Shown: positions 17,123-26,646 of the stretch, piece by piece
Position numbering within the stretch: the first letter of the stretch is position 1
Layout: each line of letters begins with the position of its first letter
Program-made: the position numbers and the translations under genes
Assembly: GCF_016918935.1 (NCBI RefSeq)
Contig: NZ_JAFFOB010000018.1
Span: 276,989-340,988, forward strand
Source: Roseitranquillus sediminis
Lineage (GTDB): Bacteria; Pseudomonadota; Alphaproteobacteria; Rhodobacterales; Rhodobacteraceae
Length of the DNA stretch: 64,000 bases
Direction of reading: 5' to 3'
The notes under the pieces: generated by a model
Told to the model about the DNA's origin: nothing
The model's database searches: none
What the model saw: the letters and a program-made list of their open reading frames with translations, nothing else

Positions 17123-18831
17123 ACGCCGTGTCCCCGACGCGGGCGCGCATCATCGGCACCCGGCACATGGTCGCCGCCGGCCACTATCTGGCCGCGCAGG
17201 CAGGGTTCCAGATGCTCGAGGCAGGCGGCAACGCCACCGATGCCGGCGTGGCGGCGGGCCTCGCCCTCTGCGTGGTGCAGAGCGAGTATGTCAGCTTCGG
17301 CGGCGTCGCTCCGATCATGATCCACGACGCGGCGAGCGGGCGGACGACGACGATCAGCGGCCTGGGCACCTGGCCCGCGCGGACCGACCCGGAACTCTTC
17401 CTGCGCGAGTACGGCGGGCGCATCCCGCGGGGCGTGCTTCGCTCGATCGTCCCCGGTGCGCCCGACGCCTGGATCACCGCGCTGGAACTCCACGGCACGA
17501 TGAGCTTCTCCGACGCGGCCGCCCCTGCCCTCGGCTTCGCGCGCGATGGCTTCCCGGTGCCGGAGCTCATGGCGAGGATCCTCGCCGACTACGGAGACGA
17601 GCTGACGCAGTTCCCGGGCACCGCCGCGATCTGGCACCCGGGCGGGGCGGCGCCAAAGACCGGCGACATCTTCGTGCAAAGTGATTTGGCCGAGACGTTC
17701 TCGATTCTCATCGAGGCGGAGCGCCGGGCGGCGGGCGACCGGAGCGCCGGCCTCGCCGCGGCACGCGACGCCTTCTACCGCGGCGAAATCGCCCAGCGGA
17801 TCGCCGCGCACCAGCGCCACGAAGGCGGATGGCTCGACGAGGGGGACCTCGCGGGCTTTCGCGTCGACGTCGAGGCGGCGCTCTCCACCTCCTTCGGCGC
17901 GGCCGAGGTCTTCATGTGCGCCCCCTGGTGCCAAGGCCCGGTTCTGGGCCAGACGCTTGCCATGCTCGACGGCGACAACCTCGCCGCGCTCGGCCACAAT
18001 ACGCCGGCCTACGTCCACAGGCTCGTCGAGGCGCTGAAGCTCTCCTACGCCGACCGCCACGCGCTCTACGGCGATCCGACGTTCGTCGATGTGCCGACGG
18101 AAACGCTCTTGTCGGCCAGCTATGCCCGCGCGCGAGCCGGGCGGATCGACCCGCACCGCGCGCATCCGGGGATGCCCGACCCGGGTCTCGCGAGCAACTG
18201 GGGCCTGGGAACGGACCGAGAGCCGGAGAAACGCGATCCGGGCGAACTCGACACCTCCTATGTCTGCGTGGTGGACCGGCAGGGCAACGTCTTCTCCGCC
18301 ACGCCGAGCGACGGACCCGCCGGCGGGCCCGTGGTGCCCGGCCTCGGCTTCGTCGTGTCCGGCCGCGGCGTCCAGTCCTTCACCGACCCGGCCGCGCCGG
18401 CGCGCGTCGGACCGGGCCGCAGGCCGCGCCTCACCCCCAGCCCGGCCCTCTTCCGGCATCGCGACGGCGACTGGATCATGCCGATCGGCAGCCCCGGCAA
18501 CGACGTGCAGCCGCAGGCGATCCTGCAGGCCTTCCTGAACATGGAGGTCTTCGGAATGACGCCGCAGGAGGCGGTCGAGGCGCCCCGCTTCGCCACCTTC
18601 AGCTATCCGCGCTCGTCGGTGCCGCACCCCTTCCTCGCCGGGCTCCTTCGTCTCGAGGAGCGGATCGGCGTGGAAACGCGGGAGGCGCTGCGGGCGCTGG
18701 GGCATGACGCGCGCGACTGGCCGGACTGGGACTTCGCCGCCGGCGGTGTCTGCACGATCAGGCGCGAGCGGAACGGACGCATGGAGGGCGGCGCGGACCC
18801 GCGCCGTCCGGGAGCAGTAGCGGGATGGTGA
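17119..18831 (+). CDS. Gamma-glutamyltransferase family protein 1
   Basis: 570-residue member of the gamma-glutamyltranspeptidase Ntn-hydrolase family, which self-cleaves before a Thr that becomes the nucleophile. The large-subunit region shows GGNATDAGVAAGLAL and the small subunit would start at T379 in DTSYVCVVD, matching TTHYSVVD of E. coli. No signal peptide is visible, unlike E. coli GGT, so it probably works in the cytoplasm on imported substrate. The Thr following the nucleophile is Ser and the next His is Tyr, so it is a diverged paralogue; transpeptidase, hydrolase or acylase activity are all possible. Confidence 0.87.
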   Translation: MNAVSPTRARIIGTRHMVAAGHYLAAQAGFQMLEAGGNATDAGVAAGLALCVVQSEYVSFGGVAPIMIHDAASGRTTTISGLGTWPARTDPELFLREYGGRIPRGVLRSIVPGAPDAWITALELHGTMSFSDAAAPALGFARDGFPVPELMARILADYGDELTQFPGTAAIWHPGGAAPKTGDIFVQSDLAETFSILIEAERRAAGDRSAGLAAARDAFYRGEIAQRIAAHQRHEGGWLDEGDLAGFRVDVEAALSTSFGAAEVFMCAPWCQGPVLGQTLAMLDGDNLAALGHNTPAYVHRLVEALKLSYADRHALYGDPTFVDVPTETLLSASYARARAGRIDPHRAHPGMPDPGLASNWGLGTDREPEKRDPGELDTSYVCVVDRQGNVFSATPSDGPAGGPVVPGLGFVVSGRGVQSFTDPAAPARVGPGRRPRLTPSPALFRHRDGDWIMPIGSPGNDVQPQAILQAFLNMEVFGMTPQEAVEAPRFATFSYPRSSVPHPFLAGLLRLEERIGVETREALRALGHDARDWPDWDFAAGGVCTIRRERNGRMEGGADPRRPGAVAGW

Positions 18832-20414
18832 CAATGGACTTTTCGACCTTCTACCCAGTGCGGCGGGTGCCGCTGCTGGCGCGCAACGTGGTGGCAACGT
18901 CGCAACCGCTGGCCGCGCAGGCGGGGCTGTCTATGCTCCACGCCGGCGGCAACGCCGTCGACGCCGCTCTCGCGGCAGCGATCACGCTCACCGTCGTGGA
19001 GCCCACCGGCAACGGCGTCGGCTCGGACGCCTTCGCCATCATCTGGGACGGCTCGGAGCTCCACGGTCTCAACTCATCGGGCCGCTCTCCCGCAGGCTGG
19101 ACGCCCGCGCGCTTCGCCGGCGGATCAGCCATGCCGCAGCGCGGCTGGGAAAGCGTCACCGTGCCCGGCGCCGTAGCAGCCTGGATCGAGCTCTCCGAGC
19201 GCTTCGGCACCCTGCCCTTCGAGGCGCTGTTCGCCCCGGCGATCCGCTACGCGCGCGACGGCTTCGCTCTGTCGCCCACCGTCGCCACCGTCTGGGCCAA
19301 GGGCGCCGAGGCCCTCAAGGACCAGCCCGGTTTCGCGGATCACTTCATGCCGGACGGCCGCGCGCCGCGCGCCGGTGAGCTCTTCCGGAACCCCGATCTC
19401 GCCCGCACCCTGGAGGCCATCGCCGAGAGCCGGGGCCGCGCGCTCTACGAAGGTGCGCTGGCGGAGGCACTCGTGGCCAACGCGACGCAGCACGGCGCGG
19501 CGCTGACGTTGGATGACCTCGCGGCGCACCAGGCGGATTGGTGCGGCACGCTTTCGACTTCGTTCGCGGGCGCAGAGCTGCACGAGATCCCGCCCAACGG
19601 TCAGGGCATCGCCGCGCTGATGGCGCTGGGCATCCTGCGCCACACGCAACTTGCGGACCACGCGCCTGACAGCGTGCAGAGCATGCACCTGCAGATCGAG
19701 GCGACGAAGCTCGCTCTCGCCGACCTCGACCGGTACGTGTCCGACCCGGCGACGATGCAGGTGAGCTACGATGCGCTGCTTGAGGATGACTACCTTGCCA
19801 GCCGCGCAGCGCTGATAGGGACCACCGCCGGCGATCCCGGAGCAGGAGCGCCCAAGGCCGGTGGCACGGTCTTCCTGACCGCGGCCGACGAGGCGGGGCG
19901 CATGATCTCGTTCATTCAGTCCAACTACTCGGGCTTCGGCTCGGGTGTCGTGGTGCCGGGCACCGGCATCCACCTGCAGAACCGCGGCAGCGGCTTCACG
20001 CTCGAGCCAGGGCACCCGAACGAGGTGGGCCCGCGCAAGCGGCCCTTCCACACGATCATCCCCGGCTTCGTGATGCGCGACGGCGCCCCCGCCATGAGCT
20101 TCGGCGTGATGGGCGGACCGATGCAGGCGCAGGGCCACGTGCAGATGATGGTGCGAACCGCGCTCCACGGCCAGAACCCGCAGGCCGCAAGCGACGCGCC
20201 GCGTTGGCGCGTCACCGAAGGGCGCGAGCTGGCCATCGAGTGGGAAATGCCGTCGGAGACGGTCGACGGCCTGGGCGCCCTCGGCCACAGCATCAAGCGC
20301 GAGGCGCCCGACAACGCCTTCGGCTTTGGCGGAGCACAGCTGATCGCCCGCACCGAAGCCGGCTACGTCGCCGGCTCGGATCACCGCAAGGACGGCTGCG
20401 CCGTCGGATTCTGA
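18825..20414 (+). CDS. Gamma-glutamyltransferase family protein 2
   Basis: 529-residue paralogue of the preceding protein; the genes overlap by 7 bp. GGNAVDAALAAAITLTVVEP and NGVGSDAFAIIWD are typical large-subunit sequences, and T348 in GGTVFLTAADEAG is the predicted self-processing nucleophile. It also lacks a signal peptide. The region after the nucleophile (FGSGVVVPGTGIHLQNRG) is the usual substrate-binding loop of this family. Having two different family members in one operon suggests successive cleavage steps or a heteromeric enzyme. Start ATG 18825 is used; ATG 18834 is an alternative. Confidence 0.87.
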   Translation: MVTMDFSTFYPVRRVPLLARNVVATSQPLAAQAGLSMLHAGGNAVDAALAAAITLTVVEPTGNGVGSDAFAIIWDGSELHGLNSSGRSPAGWTPARFAGGSAMPQRGWESVTVPGAVAAWIELSERFGTLPFEALFAPAIRYARDGFALSPTVATVWAKGAEALKDQPGFADHFMPDGRAPRAGELFRNPDLARTLEAIAESRGRALYEGALAEALVANATQHGAALTLDDLAAHQADWCGTLSTSFAGAELHEIPPNGQGIAALMALGILRHTQLADHAPDSVQSMHLQIEATKLALADLDRYVSDPATMQVSYDALLEDDYLASRAALIGTTAGDPGAGAPKAGGTVFLTAADEAGRMISFIQSNYSGFGSGVVVPGTGIHLQNRGSGFTLEPGHPNEVGPRKRPFHTIIPGFVMRDGAPAMSFGVMGGPMQAQGHVQMMVRTALHGQNPQAASDAPRWRVTEGRELAIEWEMPSETVDGLGALGHSIKREAPDNAFGFGGAQLIARTEAGYVAGSDHRKDGCAVGF

Positions 20415-20430
20415 AGAAGGAGAGAAAGCA

Positions 20431-20793
20431 ATGCTGGAACGGATGCGCCGTGGGAAGTCGCTGCACGGGGTCACCATTCACGGCGACACGGTCTACACCG
20501 CAGGCCTCGCCGCCGACGACATCGACACCGACATGGAGGGGCAGACGCGCCAGGTCTGCGCCAAGATCGACACGATCCTCGGCATGGCCGGCACCGATCG
20601 CCGGCACATCATCCGGGCGCAGATCTTCATCACCGACATGGCGGCGAAACCCCGAATGGACGCGGCGTGGCTCGACTGGCTTGATGCCGAGGACCTGCCC
20701 TGCCGCGCCACGATCGGCGTGGCCGATCTGGGCGACCCCCGCCGGCTGATCGAGGTCGTGGTCACCGCGGCCCGTCCGGCCAACGACGGCTGA
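20431..20793 (+). CDS. RidA-family enamine/imine deaminase
   Basis: 120-residue RidA (YjgF/YER057c/UK114) protein. Conserved R92 in CRATIGVADL and E110 in LIEVVVTA are the residues that hold and hydrolyse the imine. GGAG-type spacing (GAAGGAGAGAAAGCA) precedes ATG 20431. RidA clears reactive 2-aminoacrylate-like imines, and the FAD oxidase four genes upstream would be a source of such imines, so its place in the operon makes sense. It is the last gene of the operon; a hairpin follows 51 bp later. Confidence 0.9.
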   Translation: MLERMRRGKSLHGVTIHGDTVYTAGLAADDIDTDMEGQTRQVCAKIDTILGMAGTDRRHIIRAQIFITDMAAKPRMDAAWLDWLDAEDLPCRATIGVADLGDPRRLIEVVVTAARPANDG

Positions 20794-20844
20794 CCTGCTG
20801 AGAAGCTCTGGCGCAAATGTGCCGGGGGACGCTTCCGGCCCCGT

Positions 20845-20872
20845 GGAGAAAGGGCGATGCCGCCCCTTCTCC
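20845..20872 (+). terminator. Probable operon-end hairpin
   Basis: A 12-bp stem with one mismatch (20845-20856 with 20861-20872, loop ATGC) lies 51 bp after the ridA stop, at the end of the ten-gene operon. No T-run follows, so it may be a factor-assisted terminator or a 3'-end stabiliser. Confidence 0.45.
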
Positions 20873-21037
20873 GCGGACCGGCAGGCCGGAGCCGGGGTGC
20901 CAGCACGTCGGTCTTCGCTCTCCCCCTCATAACGTCGATCCATCGTGACGTTCAGAGACCCGGCTCGCCGCGCCGGTGACCGCCGCCTTCCAGACCAGCG
21001 GCCGCCCGGCACGGTTCTTCGCACTTGCGGCCCTGAC

Positions 21038-21661
21038 TCAGTCCGTGGCGAAGCAGTAGAAGAGGCCGTCCCCTCCGGTTCCCTGCAAGGCGGCGAGGCT
21101 ACATCCGCGCGACGGGTGCGAGGAGTTCCACGACCGGGACGCGGCCGAGTCGTCGAGGCCCATGCGGTCGTGGTGCCCCACCATCCCGGACGAGTCGTCG
21201 CTGCTGCTCGTCCAGTCCTCGCAGGTCTGCTCGGCAGCCGTGCCGTCCGAGGCCGAGCCGGTCAGGATGTCATGCCGGTTCGGGTCGTCGCCGCGGCCGT
21301 TGACTATCGCGCCGGTCTCATCGAGCCCGGTCTCCTTGCCTATGGCGTTGTCGGCGCTGTGCAGCGATCCGACATCAGCGGCGATTTCGGTTCCGGCGGC
21401 GTTGTACCATGGGCCTTCGCCGATCCGGTCCCGCGCGTCCTCGCTGCTGGTGGAGAGGTAGGCGCGCCACGTCTTGCCCGTGACGCCGGCTGCTTCGGCC
21501 AGAGCAGCACAATGAGCGTCTGCGCCTTCGAGGCCGCCCAGGTCACCACCCTGCCCCGGATTGGCGCTTGTCACGAAGAAGCTCATGGCGCTGTCCTGCG
21601 CATGGGCGGCTCCCAACGAGCATGCAAGTCCGATAACCGCCAGAACCGTGGTCGTCTTCAT
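21038..21661 (-). CDS. Secreted lectin-like/endostatin-fold-like protein
   Basis: 207-residue exported protein with a clear signal peptide (cut near AAHAQ, residue 22) and a GGAGGAGG ribosome-binding site. The mature part has the pattern FFVTSANPG..GADLGGLxGADAHCAALAEAAG..TWRAYLST, seen in small periplasmic proteins often named lectin-like in Proteobacteria, plus four spaced cysteines suggesting disulphides. Function is unknown. It is divergent from the membrane PQQ dehydrogenase gene and may belong to that oxidation system. Confidence 0.6.
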   Translation of the reverse strand: MKTTTVLAVIGLACSLGAAHAQDSAMSFFVTSANPGQGGDLGGLEGADAHCAALAEAAGVTGKTWRAYLSTSSEDARDRIGEGPWYNAAGTEIAADVGSLHSADNAIGKETGLDETGAIVNGRGDDPNRHDILTGSASDGTAAEQTCEDWTSSSDDSSGMVGHHDRMGLDDSAASRSWNSSHPSRGCSLAALQGTGGDGLFYCFATD

Positions 21662-21914
21662 ATCAACGCCTCCTCCAGACTGTTGCGCGGGTCAGGCTAG
21701 CATCGGTCGAGCAATCTGCGGAGGAAATTTTCCGACGCGGCCCGCCCGCGGGCCAACGCGCCGCGGGCCAGCCCTCCCGACGCACGACCAGCGCCTGCCG
21801 TGGAACTCTCGGCCGATCGTCTGCTTCTTCCTTCAGAAAGATGCGGCCGTTGGCGTGCGATTGCCTTGGTGCGAACGGGCGCGACTGACCGCCAGGCAAG
21901 ACCGGAGGTCCGAG

Positions 21915-24482
21915 GTGAAGGACAAAGACGCGCGGCCCGCTCGAAGCGGGCTTGGATACTGGTACATCGTCGGCGTGGGCATCCTCCTCGCGGTCATCGG
22001 GATGGCACTCGTGGCGGGCGGCATATGGCTCATCCTCCTTGGCGGCTCCTGGTACTACGCGCTTGCCGGGGGCGGCCTGTTGGTGGCCGGCGTGCTGCTG
22101 ATCCGGCCCGCGATTGCAGGCCTCTGGGTCTATCTCGTCACTTGGCTGCTTACCCTCATCTGGGCGGTTTGGGAGGTCGGGCTGGACCTCTGGCCGCTGG
22201 TGCCGCGCGTCGTTGCACCCACAGTCCTGCTCGTCCTGGTGCTGCTCTGCATTCCGCCGATCCGTCGTCGCCAGGTTCAGGACAGCCCGCGCGGGAGCGT
22301 CGGTCCGGTGGCCGCTGCGGTGACCGCTCTCATCGGCGGAACCGCGCTTCTGGCGCTGAACTCCACCGCCCTCGTCGCGCAGGAACCGCGTGAGGCTCCT
22401 GACGCCCAGCTCGCGCCGTCGCCGGAGGAGCAGGCGGCGGAAAGCGAGCCAGACCGACTGACGGCGCCCGCAGGTACGCCCGCCGAGGAAGCCCCAGCGA
22501 ACGCAGGGCGACTGACGCCTACCGGCCTACCCGTTCGCGCCGCCGCCGAGGCGTTCGCCACCGGAGAGAACTGGCCGGCTTATGGCGGCACCTATCACGG
22601 CACCCGCCATTCGCCGCTCGACCAGATCACCCGCGAGAACGTGGAGGATCTCGAGCGGGTCTGGACCTACCGCACCGGCGACATGCCACCCGAGGAGGGC
22701 GACGTAGCATGGTCGCCCGAGACGACGCCACTCAAGGTCGGCGATGACCTCTACCTCTGCACGCCCACGAACATCGTGCTGGCCGTCGATGCCCGGACCG
22801 GGCGGGAGGAATGGCGCTTCGACCCGCAGGTCTCGTACGACGCGATACCTCACGCGGCCGCTTGCCGCGGCGTCGCCTACTACGCCGATCCGGACGCCGA
22901 TGATCCCGATGCCCTCTGCGCCGAACGCGTCCTGGTGGCAACGCTCGACGCGCGGCTGATCGCGGTCGACGCCGGTCTGGGGCAGCCGTGTACCGGGTTC
23001 GGCCTGAACGGCGAGGTCGACCTGGAGGAAGGACTGGGCGATACAGTGCCCGGCTGGGTCGCCGTCACGTCGCCGCCGACCATCGTGCGCGGCATCGCGG
23101 TTGTCGGTCACCAGGTGAACGACAACGAGGCCGAGGACTCACCGTCGGGCGTCGTGCGCGGCTACGATGCGGTGACGGGCGAACTCGCCTGGGCCTGGGA
23201 TCTCGGCCAGCCGGACCTGAACGGCGAACCGCCTGAAGGCGAGACCTACACGCGCGGCACTCCCAACATGTGGACAACCGCCGCCGCCGACGAGGAGTTG
23301 GGCCTCGTCTACCTGCCTCTCGGTAATTCGGCGGTCGACTATTACGGGTCGAACCGGAGCGAGGCGGAGAACGAGTATGCCACGTCCCTCGTCGCGGTCG
23401 ACGTCACCACCGGCGAAGACGTATGGCATTTCCAGACGGTCTACCGCGACGTCTGGGACTACGACCTCGGCAGCCAGCCGGCGCTCGTGGACTTTCCAAT
23501 GGAGGGCGGCACGGTGCCCGCCATCATCGTCTCGTCGAAGCAGGGTGACATCTACGTCCTGAACCGCGAAACCGGCGAGCCTCTGCACGAGGTCGATGAG
23601 CGAGAGGTGCCGCAGGGCGGGGTCGAGCCCGACTACCTCTCGCCGGTGCAGCCCTTTTCGGGCTATCACAGCCTCGCCTTCGACCCGATTGAGCCGGAGG
23701 ACATGTGGGGCATGAGCCCCCTCGACCAGCTCTGGTGCCGCATCCAGTACCACCGCGCCACGTACCAAGGCATCTACACGCCGCCGACCCATGAGACCCG
23801 TTGGATCCAATATCCGGGCTACAATGGCGGGCAGGACTGGGGCTCGCTTGCGGTGGACGAGCAGCGCGGCATCCTCGTCGCCAACTACAACGACGTTCCG
23901 AACTTCAACCGGCTGCTCGGTCGCGACGAAGTCGACGAGGAGGGCATGCTCGCCGTAACCGACCCCGAGGGCGACGTGGGCGACCCGCAGCTCGGCGCGC
24001 CATACGGCATATCGGTGAACGCCGGCTGGCGCCTCTTCACCGGTCTCCTTTGCAAGGAGCCGCCCTATGGAGGCATCCGCGGCGTCGACCTCGCGACCGG
24101 CGAGACGATCTGGGATCAGCCCTTTGGCTCGGCGCGCAAGAACGGCCCCTTCGGCATCCCGACCTACCTGCCTCTCACCATCGGTACGCCGAACAACGGC
24201 GGCCCGATCGTGACGGCAGGCGGCCTCATCTTCATTGCCGCGACGACTGACGACATGATCCGCGCCTTCGATATCGAGACGGGCGAGGAATTGTGGAGCG
24301 ACACCCTGCCGGCCGGAGGGCAGGCCACGCCAATTACCTACGAGGAGGATGGCCGCCAATACCTCGTCCTCATGGCCGGGGGTCATGAGTTCATGGAGAC
24401 GCCCAAGGGAGACTACGTCATCGCCTGGGCGCTGCCGGAGCAGGGCCGGACCGCCGTCAACACCGAGGGCGAAGACCCCTGA
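21915..24482 (+). CDS. Membrane-bound PQQ-dependent dehydrogenase, glucose/quinate/shikimate family
   Basis: 855-residue quinoprotein. Five N-terminal membrane segments (residues about 15-145) match the ubiquinone-reducing anchor of Gcd/QuiA, followed by a low-complexity acidic/proline linker and an eight-bladed PQQ propeller starting NWPAYGGTYHGTRHSPLDQI. VWDYD at residues 514-518 holds the catalytic Asp (D515). A GTG at 21915 was chosen because GGAGG lies 6 nt upstream; the frame is open earlier but without a better site. It oxidises a sugar or polyol in the periplasm and passes electrons to ubiquinone. The linker makes it longer than E. coli Gcd (about 800 residues). PQQ synthesis genes are not in the window. 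Confidence 0.9.
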   Translation: MKDKDARPARSGLGYWYIVGVGILLAVIGMALVAGGIWLILLGGSWYYALAGGGLLVAGVLLIRPAIAGLWVYLVTWLLTLIWAVWEVGLDLWPLVPRVVAPTVLLVLVLLCIPPIRRRQVQDSPRGSVGPVAAAVTALIGGTALLALNSTALVAQEPREAPDAQLAPSPEEQAAESEPDRLTAPAGTPAEEAPANAGRLTPTGLPVRAAAEAFATGENWPAYGGTYHGTRHSPLDQITRENVEDLERVWTYRTGDMPPEEGDVAWSPETTPLKVGDDLYLCTPTNIVLAVDARTGREEWRFDPQVSYDAIPHAAACRGVAYYADPDADDPDALCAERVLVATLDARLIAVDAGLGQPCTGFGLNGEVDLEEGLGDTVPGWVAVTSPPTIVRGIAVVGHQVNDNEAEDSPSGVVRGYDAVTGELAWAWDLGQPDLNGEPPEGETYTRGTPNMWTTAAADEELGLVYLPLGNSAVDYYGSNRSEAENEYATSLVAVDVTTGEDVWHFQTVYRDVWDYDLGSQPALVDFPMEGGTVPAIIVSSKQGDIYVLNRETGEPLHEVDEREVPQGGVEPDYLSPVQPFSGYHSLAFDPIEPEDMWGMSPLDQLWCRIQYHRATYQGIYTPPTHETRWIQYPGYNGGQDWGSLAVDEQRGILVANYNDVPNFNRLLGRDEVDEEGMLAVTDPEGDVGDPQLGAPYGISVNAGWRLFTGLLCKEPPYGGIRGVDLATGETIWDQPFGSARKNGPFGIPTYLPLTIGTPNNGGPIVTAGGLIFIAATTDDMIRAFDIETGEELWSDTLPAGGQATPITYEEDGRQYLVLMAGGHEFMETPKGDYVIAWALPEQGRTAVNTEGEDP

Positions 24483-24963
24483 CGGCATGCCTGATGATCT
24501 GAGCACATGACGCACCAGAACAAGGGCTGCGCTGCAGGATCAGGGCAGGTCCATCCGCGACGTCCTCCAGTTGGCTGCGCTCGCGTTCCGGCCAGGCGCT
24601 CTGAAACTTGCAAGAAGCGCCCGGTGCGTCTGTGGAGTGTTACCGGGTCTGGTGGCTTGGGTCTTGGCGAATGCGGTGGAGGCCGTGCCGGTTCGGGCTG
24701 ATCTGCTAGGCGGTGCACACAGCGCTCTGGTTACTAGATCCTGCGGGGCGGCGTCGGTCGCGGGGCCTGCTCCGCCCGCCATCTGGCGGGTGCCGTCGTC
24801 GCGCCTGCGCGGCGACTGCCGCCCGCCCGCGACTGCAGCGCCGGCGGAAGCGAACATACAATGGCGCTTCCGGATAATCTGGCAAGAAAGCTTGCTCTCG
24901 CTTGGAAAACGTCATGTCATGGCGCGACAGCCGCTACGTTGCGGAAGGTTCGGGGGGAGACCG
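24483..24963. other. 481-bp gap with no recognised gene
   Basis: Between the membrane PQQ dehydrogenase and the DUF1194 gene. Open frames exist in several registers but none has a ribosome site, composition or motif that I can support. A short stem (24775-24781 with 24784-24790) is the only structure seen. It presumably contains the terminator of the first gene and the promoter of the second. Confidence 0.5.
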
Positions 24964-25875
24964 ATGCTGAGTAACAATCCACGAGCGCCTCGGCGCCACC
25001 ACCGGAATGATGTGTCGCATGACGCAGCGGGGTGCTCCGGCACGTCGGCTCCGGCCTCCGAGTCTCAGGCCGGTCAAGACCCACGGGCCAATGCCGAGGT
25101 GCGGCGGCGGACACCGTGGCTGACGGGGGTCGCGGCGATGATGGCGCCAGCTATCGTGCTCGGCAGTGCCGCCGACGCAGCTTGCCGGCAGGCTCTCGTT
25201 TTCGCCCTCGACGTTTCCTCATCGGTGGACACCGAGGAATATCGCCAGCAACTGGAAGGCCTTGCGGGGGCGCTTCAGGAACCGGACGTTCTGGATGCGA
25301 TCCTGTTCGATCCCGAGGCGCCGATGGCCGTTGCCGCCTTCGAGTGGTCGAGCCGGGAGTACTCGTCGCTGATCGTGGATTGGACGCTGCTGAGGAGCGA
25401 GGCCGACGTGACGCAGGTCGCGACCCGGCTCAGCGGCTGGAACCGGCATCACGCCCCTACAGAGACGGGATTGGGTACGGGCCTGCGCGTCGCGGCGGAT
25501 CTATTGGCCAAGGCGCCCGACTGCTGGGAGCACACGATCGACATCTCCGCCGACGGAAAGAACAACGATGGCCCGTCGCCGATTTCGGTGCATCAGTCGG
25601 GCGCTCTCGAAGAGGTGACGGTGAACGCGCTGGTGGTGGGCTCCACCGCCGGCGCTCGCGCCGAAGCGGAGCTTGAGGACGTCAGCGCTTACCTTCGCGA
25701 AAATGTGGCAAGTGGTCCCGGAGCGTTCGTCGTCGTTGCGCAGTCCTATGCGGACTATGCGTCGGCGATGAGAAGGAAACTGCTCAAGGAGATCGCGCAG
25801 GGCACTTCCGCTCGGCCGCTGGATCACGGCGGCATGAAGTCGGCGGTGGAAGATGGGGCCGATCCCAAGGGTTGA
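24964..25875 (+). CDS. DUF1194 protein with MIDAS-like motif (copy 1)
   Basis: 303-residue protein of the DUF1194 family, which resembles von Willebrand factor A domains. FALDVSSSVDTEEY carries the DxSxS metal site, and DISADGKNNDG is a further conserved loop. A hydrophobic segment ending in SAADA near residue 70 looks like a signal peptide, but about 48 polar residues precede it. The start at 24964 follows GGGGGGAGA; a later start nearer the hydrophobic stretch would give a cleaner signal peptide. Function is unknown. A second member lies at 59397-60125, and both sit among quinoprotein, cytochrome or EF-hand genes. Confidence 0.75.
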   Translation: MLSNNPRAPRRHHRNDVSHDAAGCSGTSAPASESQAGQDPRANAEVRRRTPWLTGVAAMMAPAIVLGSAADAACRQALVFALDVSSSVDTEEYRQQLEGLAGALQEPDVLDAILFDPEAPMAVAAFEWSSREYSSLIVDWTLLRSEADVTQVATRLSGWNRHHAPTETGLGTGLRVAADLLAKAPDCWEHTIDISADGKNNDGPSPISVHQSGALEEVTVNALVVGSTAGARAEAELEDVSAYLRENVASGPGAFVVVAQSYADYASAMRRKLLKEIAQGTSARPLDHGGMKSAVEDGADPKG

Positions 25876-26044
25876 GTCAAGCACTGCGGCCCGCACTTGT
25901 CGTGGAGCGACGAGCCGCTTTCCTTCACTCTCATCGGCGTGCAACATGCGCTCCGTGCGGAAGCGCTTCGAGCTCTACGACGCGGCAACGCGAAGTCGGG
26001 TACTGCTGGCCTACGGGCGTTAAACTCATGGAGGAAACAAGCAA

Positions 26045-26440
26045 ATGCGAACAGTCGTTCGGGCGAAGACAACCGCGGCCACGCTGGTGGCGGCGCTGCT
26101 GGCGAGCCTTGGCACCATCAATCCGGCGCTCGCTCAGGATGAGTCATTGTCCGAGCTCATGGCCGAGGGACGCCCCCTCTACCAGGACAACTGCGCCGCA
26201 TGTCACGGCGACAGAGGGCAAGGCACCGGCACCGCTCCGGCGCTCGACGGCAATGTCAACCTGGAGTCGCGGCCGCTCATCATCAACCAGGTGCTGTGGG
26301 GCTCCTCCGAGCACGGCATGCCGCCGTTTGCGGACGTGATGACCGACCGGGAGATCGCTGCCGTGACCAGCTTCGTGAGGAACGCTTGGGAGAACGAGTT
26401 CGGGATCGTGTTCCCGCGCTCCGTCGAATTGAGGCGCTGA
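26045..26440 (+). CDS. Periplasmic cytochrome c (monoheme)
   Basis: 131-residue exported cytochrome c. The signal peptide is cut after PALA near residue 30, and haem is bound at C50-A-A-C53-H54. GMPPFADVMTDREI supplies the likely distal Met. GAGGAAACAAGCAA precedes the ATG. The size and place, just upstream of the XoxF-like dehydrogenase, fit the XoxG/MxaG-type electron acceptor for a PQQ alcohol dehydrogenase, though the sequence is closer to general class I cytochromes than to MxaG. Electrons would go on to a terminal oxidase. Confidence 0.87.
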   Translation: MRTVVRAKTTAATLVAALLASLGTINPALAQDESLSELMAEGRPLYQDNCAACHGDRGQGTGTAPALDGNVNLESRPLIINQVLWGSSEHGMPPFADVMTDREIAAVTSFVRNAWENEFGIVFPRSVELRR

Positions 26441-26464
26441 GCGGCCCCGAACCGCAAAACGCCC

Positions 26465-26499
26465 TGCGCTGCAGCCATCGATCCCGAAGCTGCAGCGCA
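26465..26499 (+). terminator. Hairpin after the cytochrome c gene
   Basis: An 11-bp perfect stem (26465-26475 with 26489-26499; TGCGCTGCAGC / GCTGCAGCGCA) with a 13-nt loop begins 25 nt after the cytochrome stop. No T-run follows. It probably ends or protects the cytochrome transcript, with a separate promoter for the dehydrogenase in the remaining 147 bp. Confidence 0.45.
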
Positions 26500-26646
26500 C
26501 TTCGCGCTCGCAAGCCAGACACGAACGAGCGCGCGCGACTTCTGACACCGAGCGAACTTGACCGCAGGCTCACGCTGACCCTACGATAACATCGTTGGCG
26601 GAGGGAAACGTGACAAAGCCACGTTGGTCCGCGGGAGGAGAAGATC

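Noticed and set aside
21915..24482. Reading the DxD in the membrane PQQ dehydrogenase (VWDYD) as proof of lanthanide use
   Set aside because: Glucose-dehydrogenase-type enzymes also have WDxD and are not known as lanthanide enzymes; the DxD rule applies to the methanol/ethanol type.
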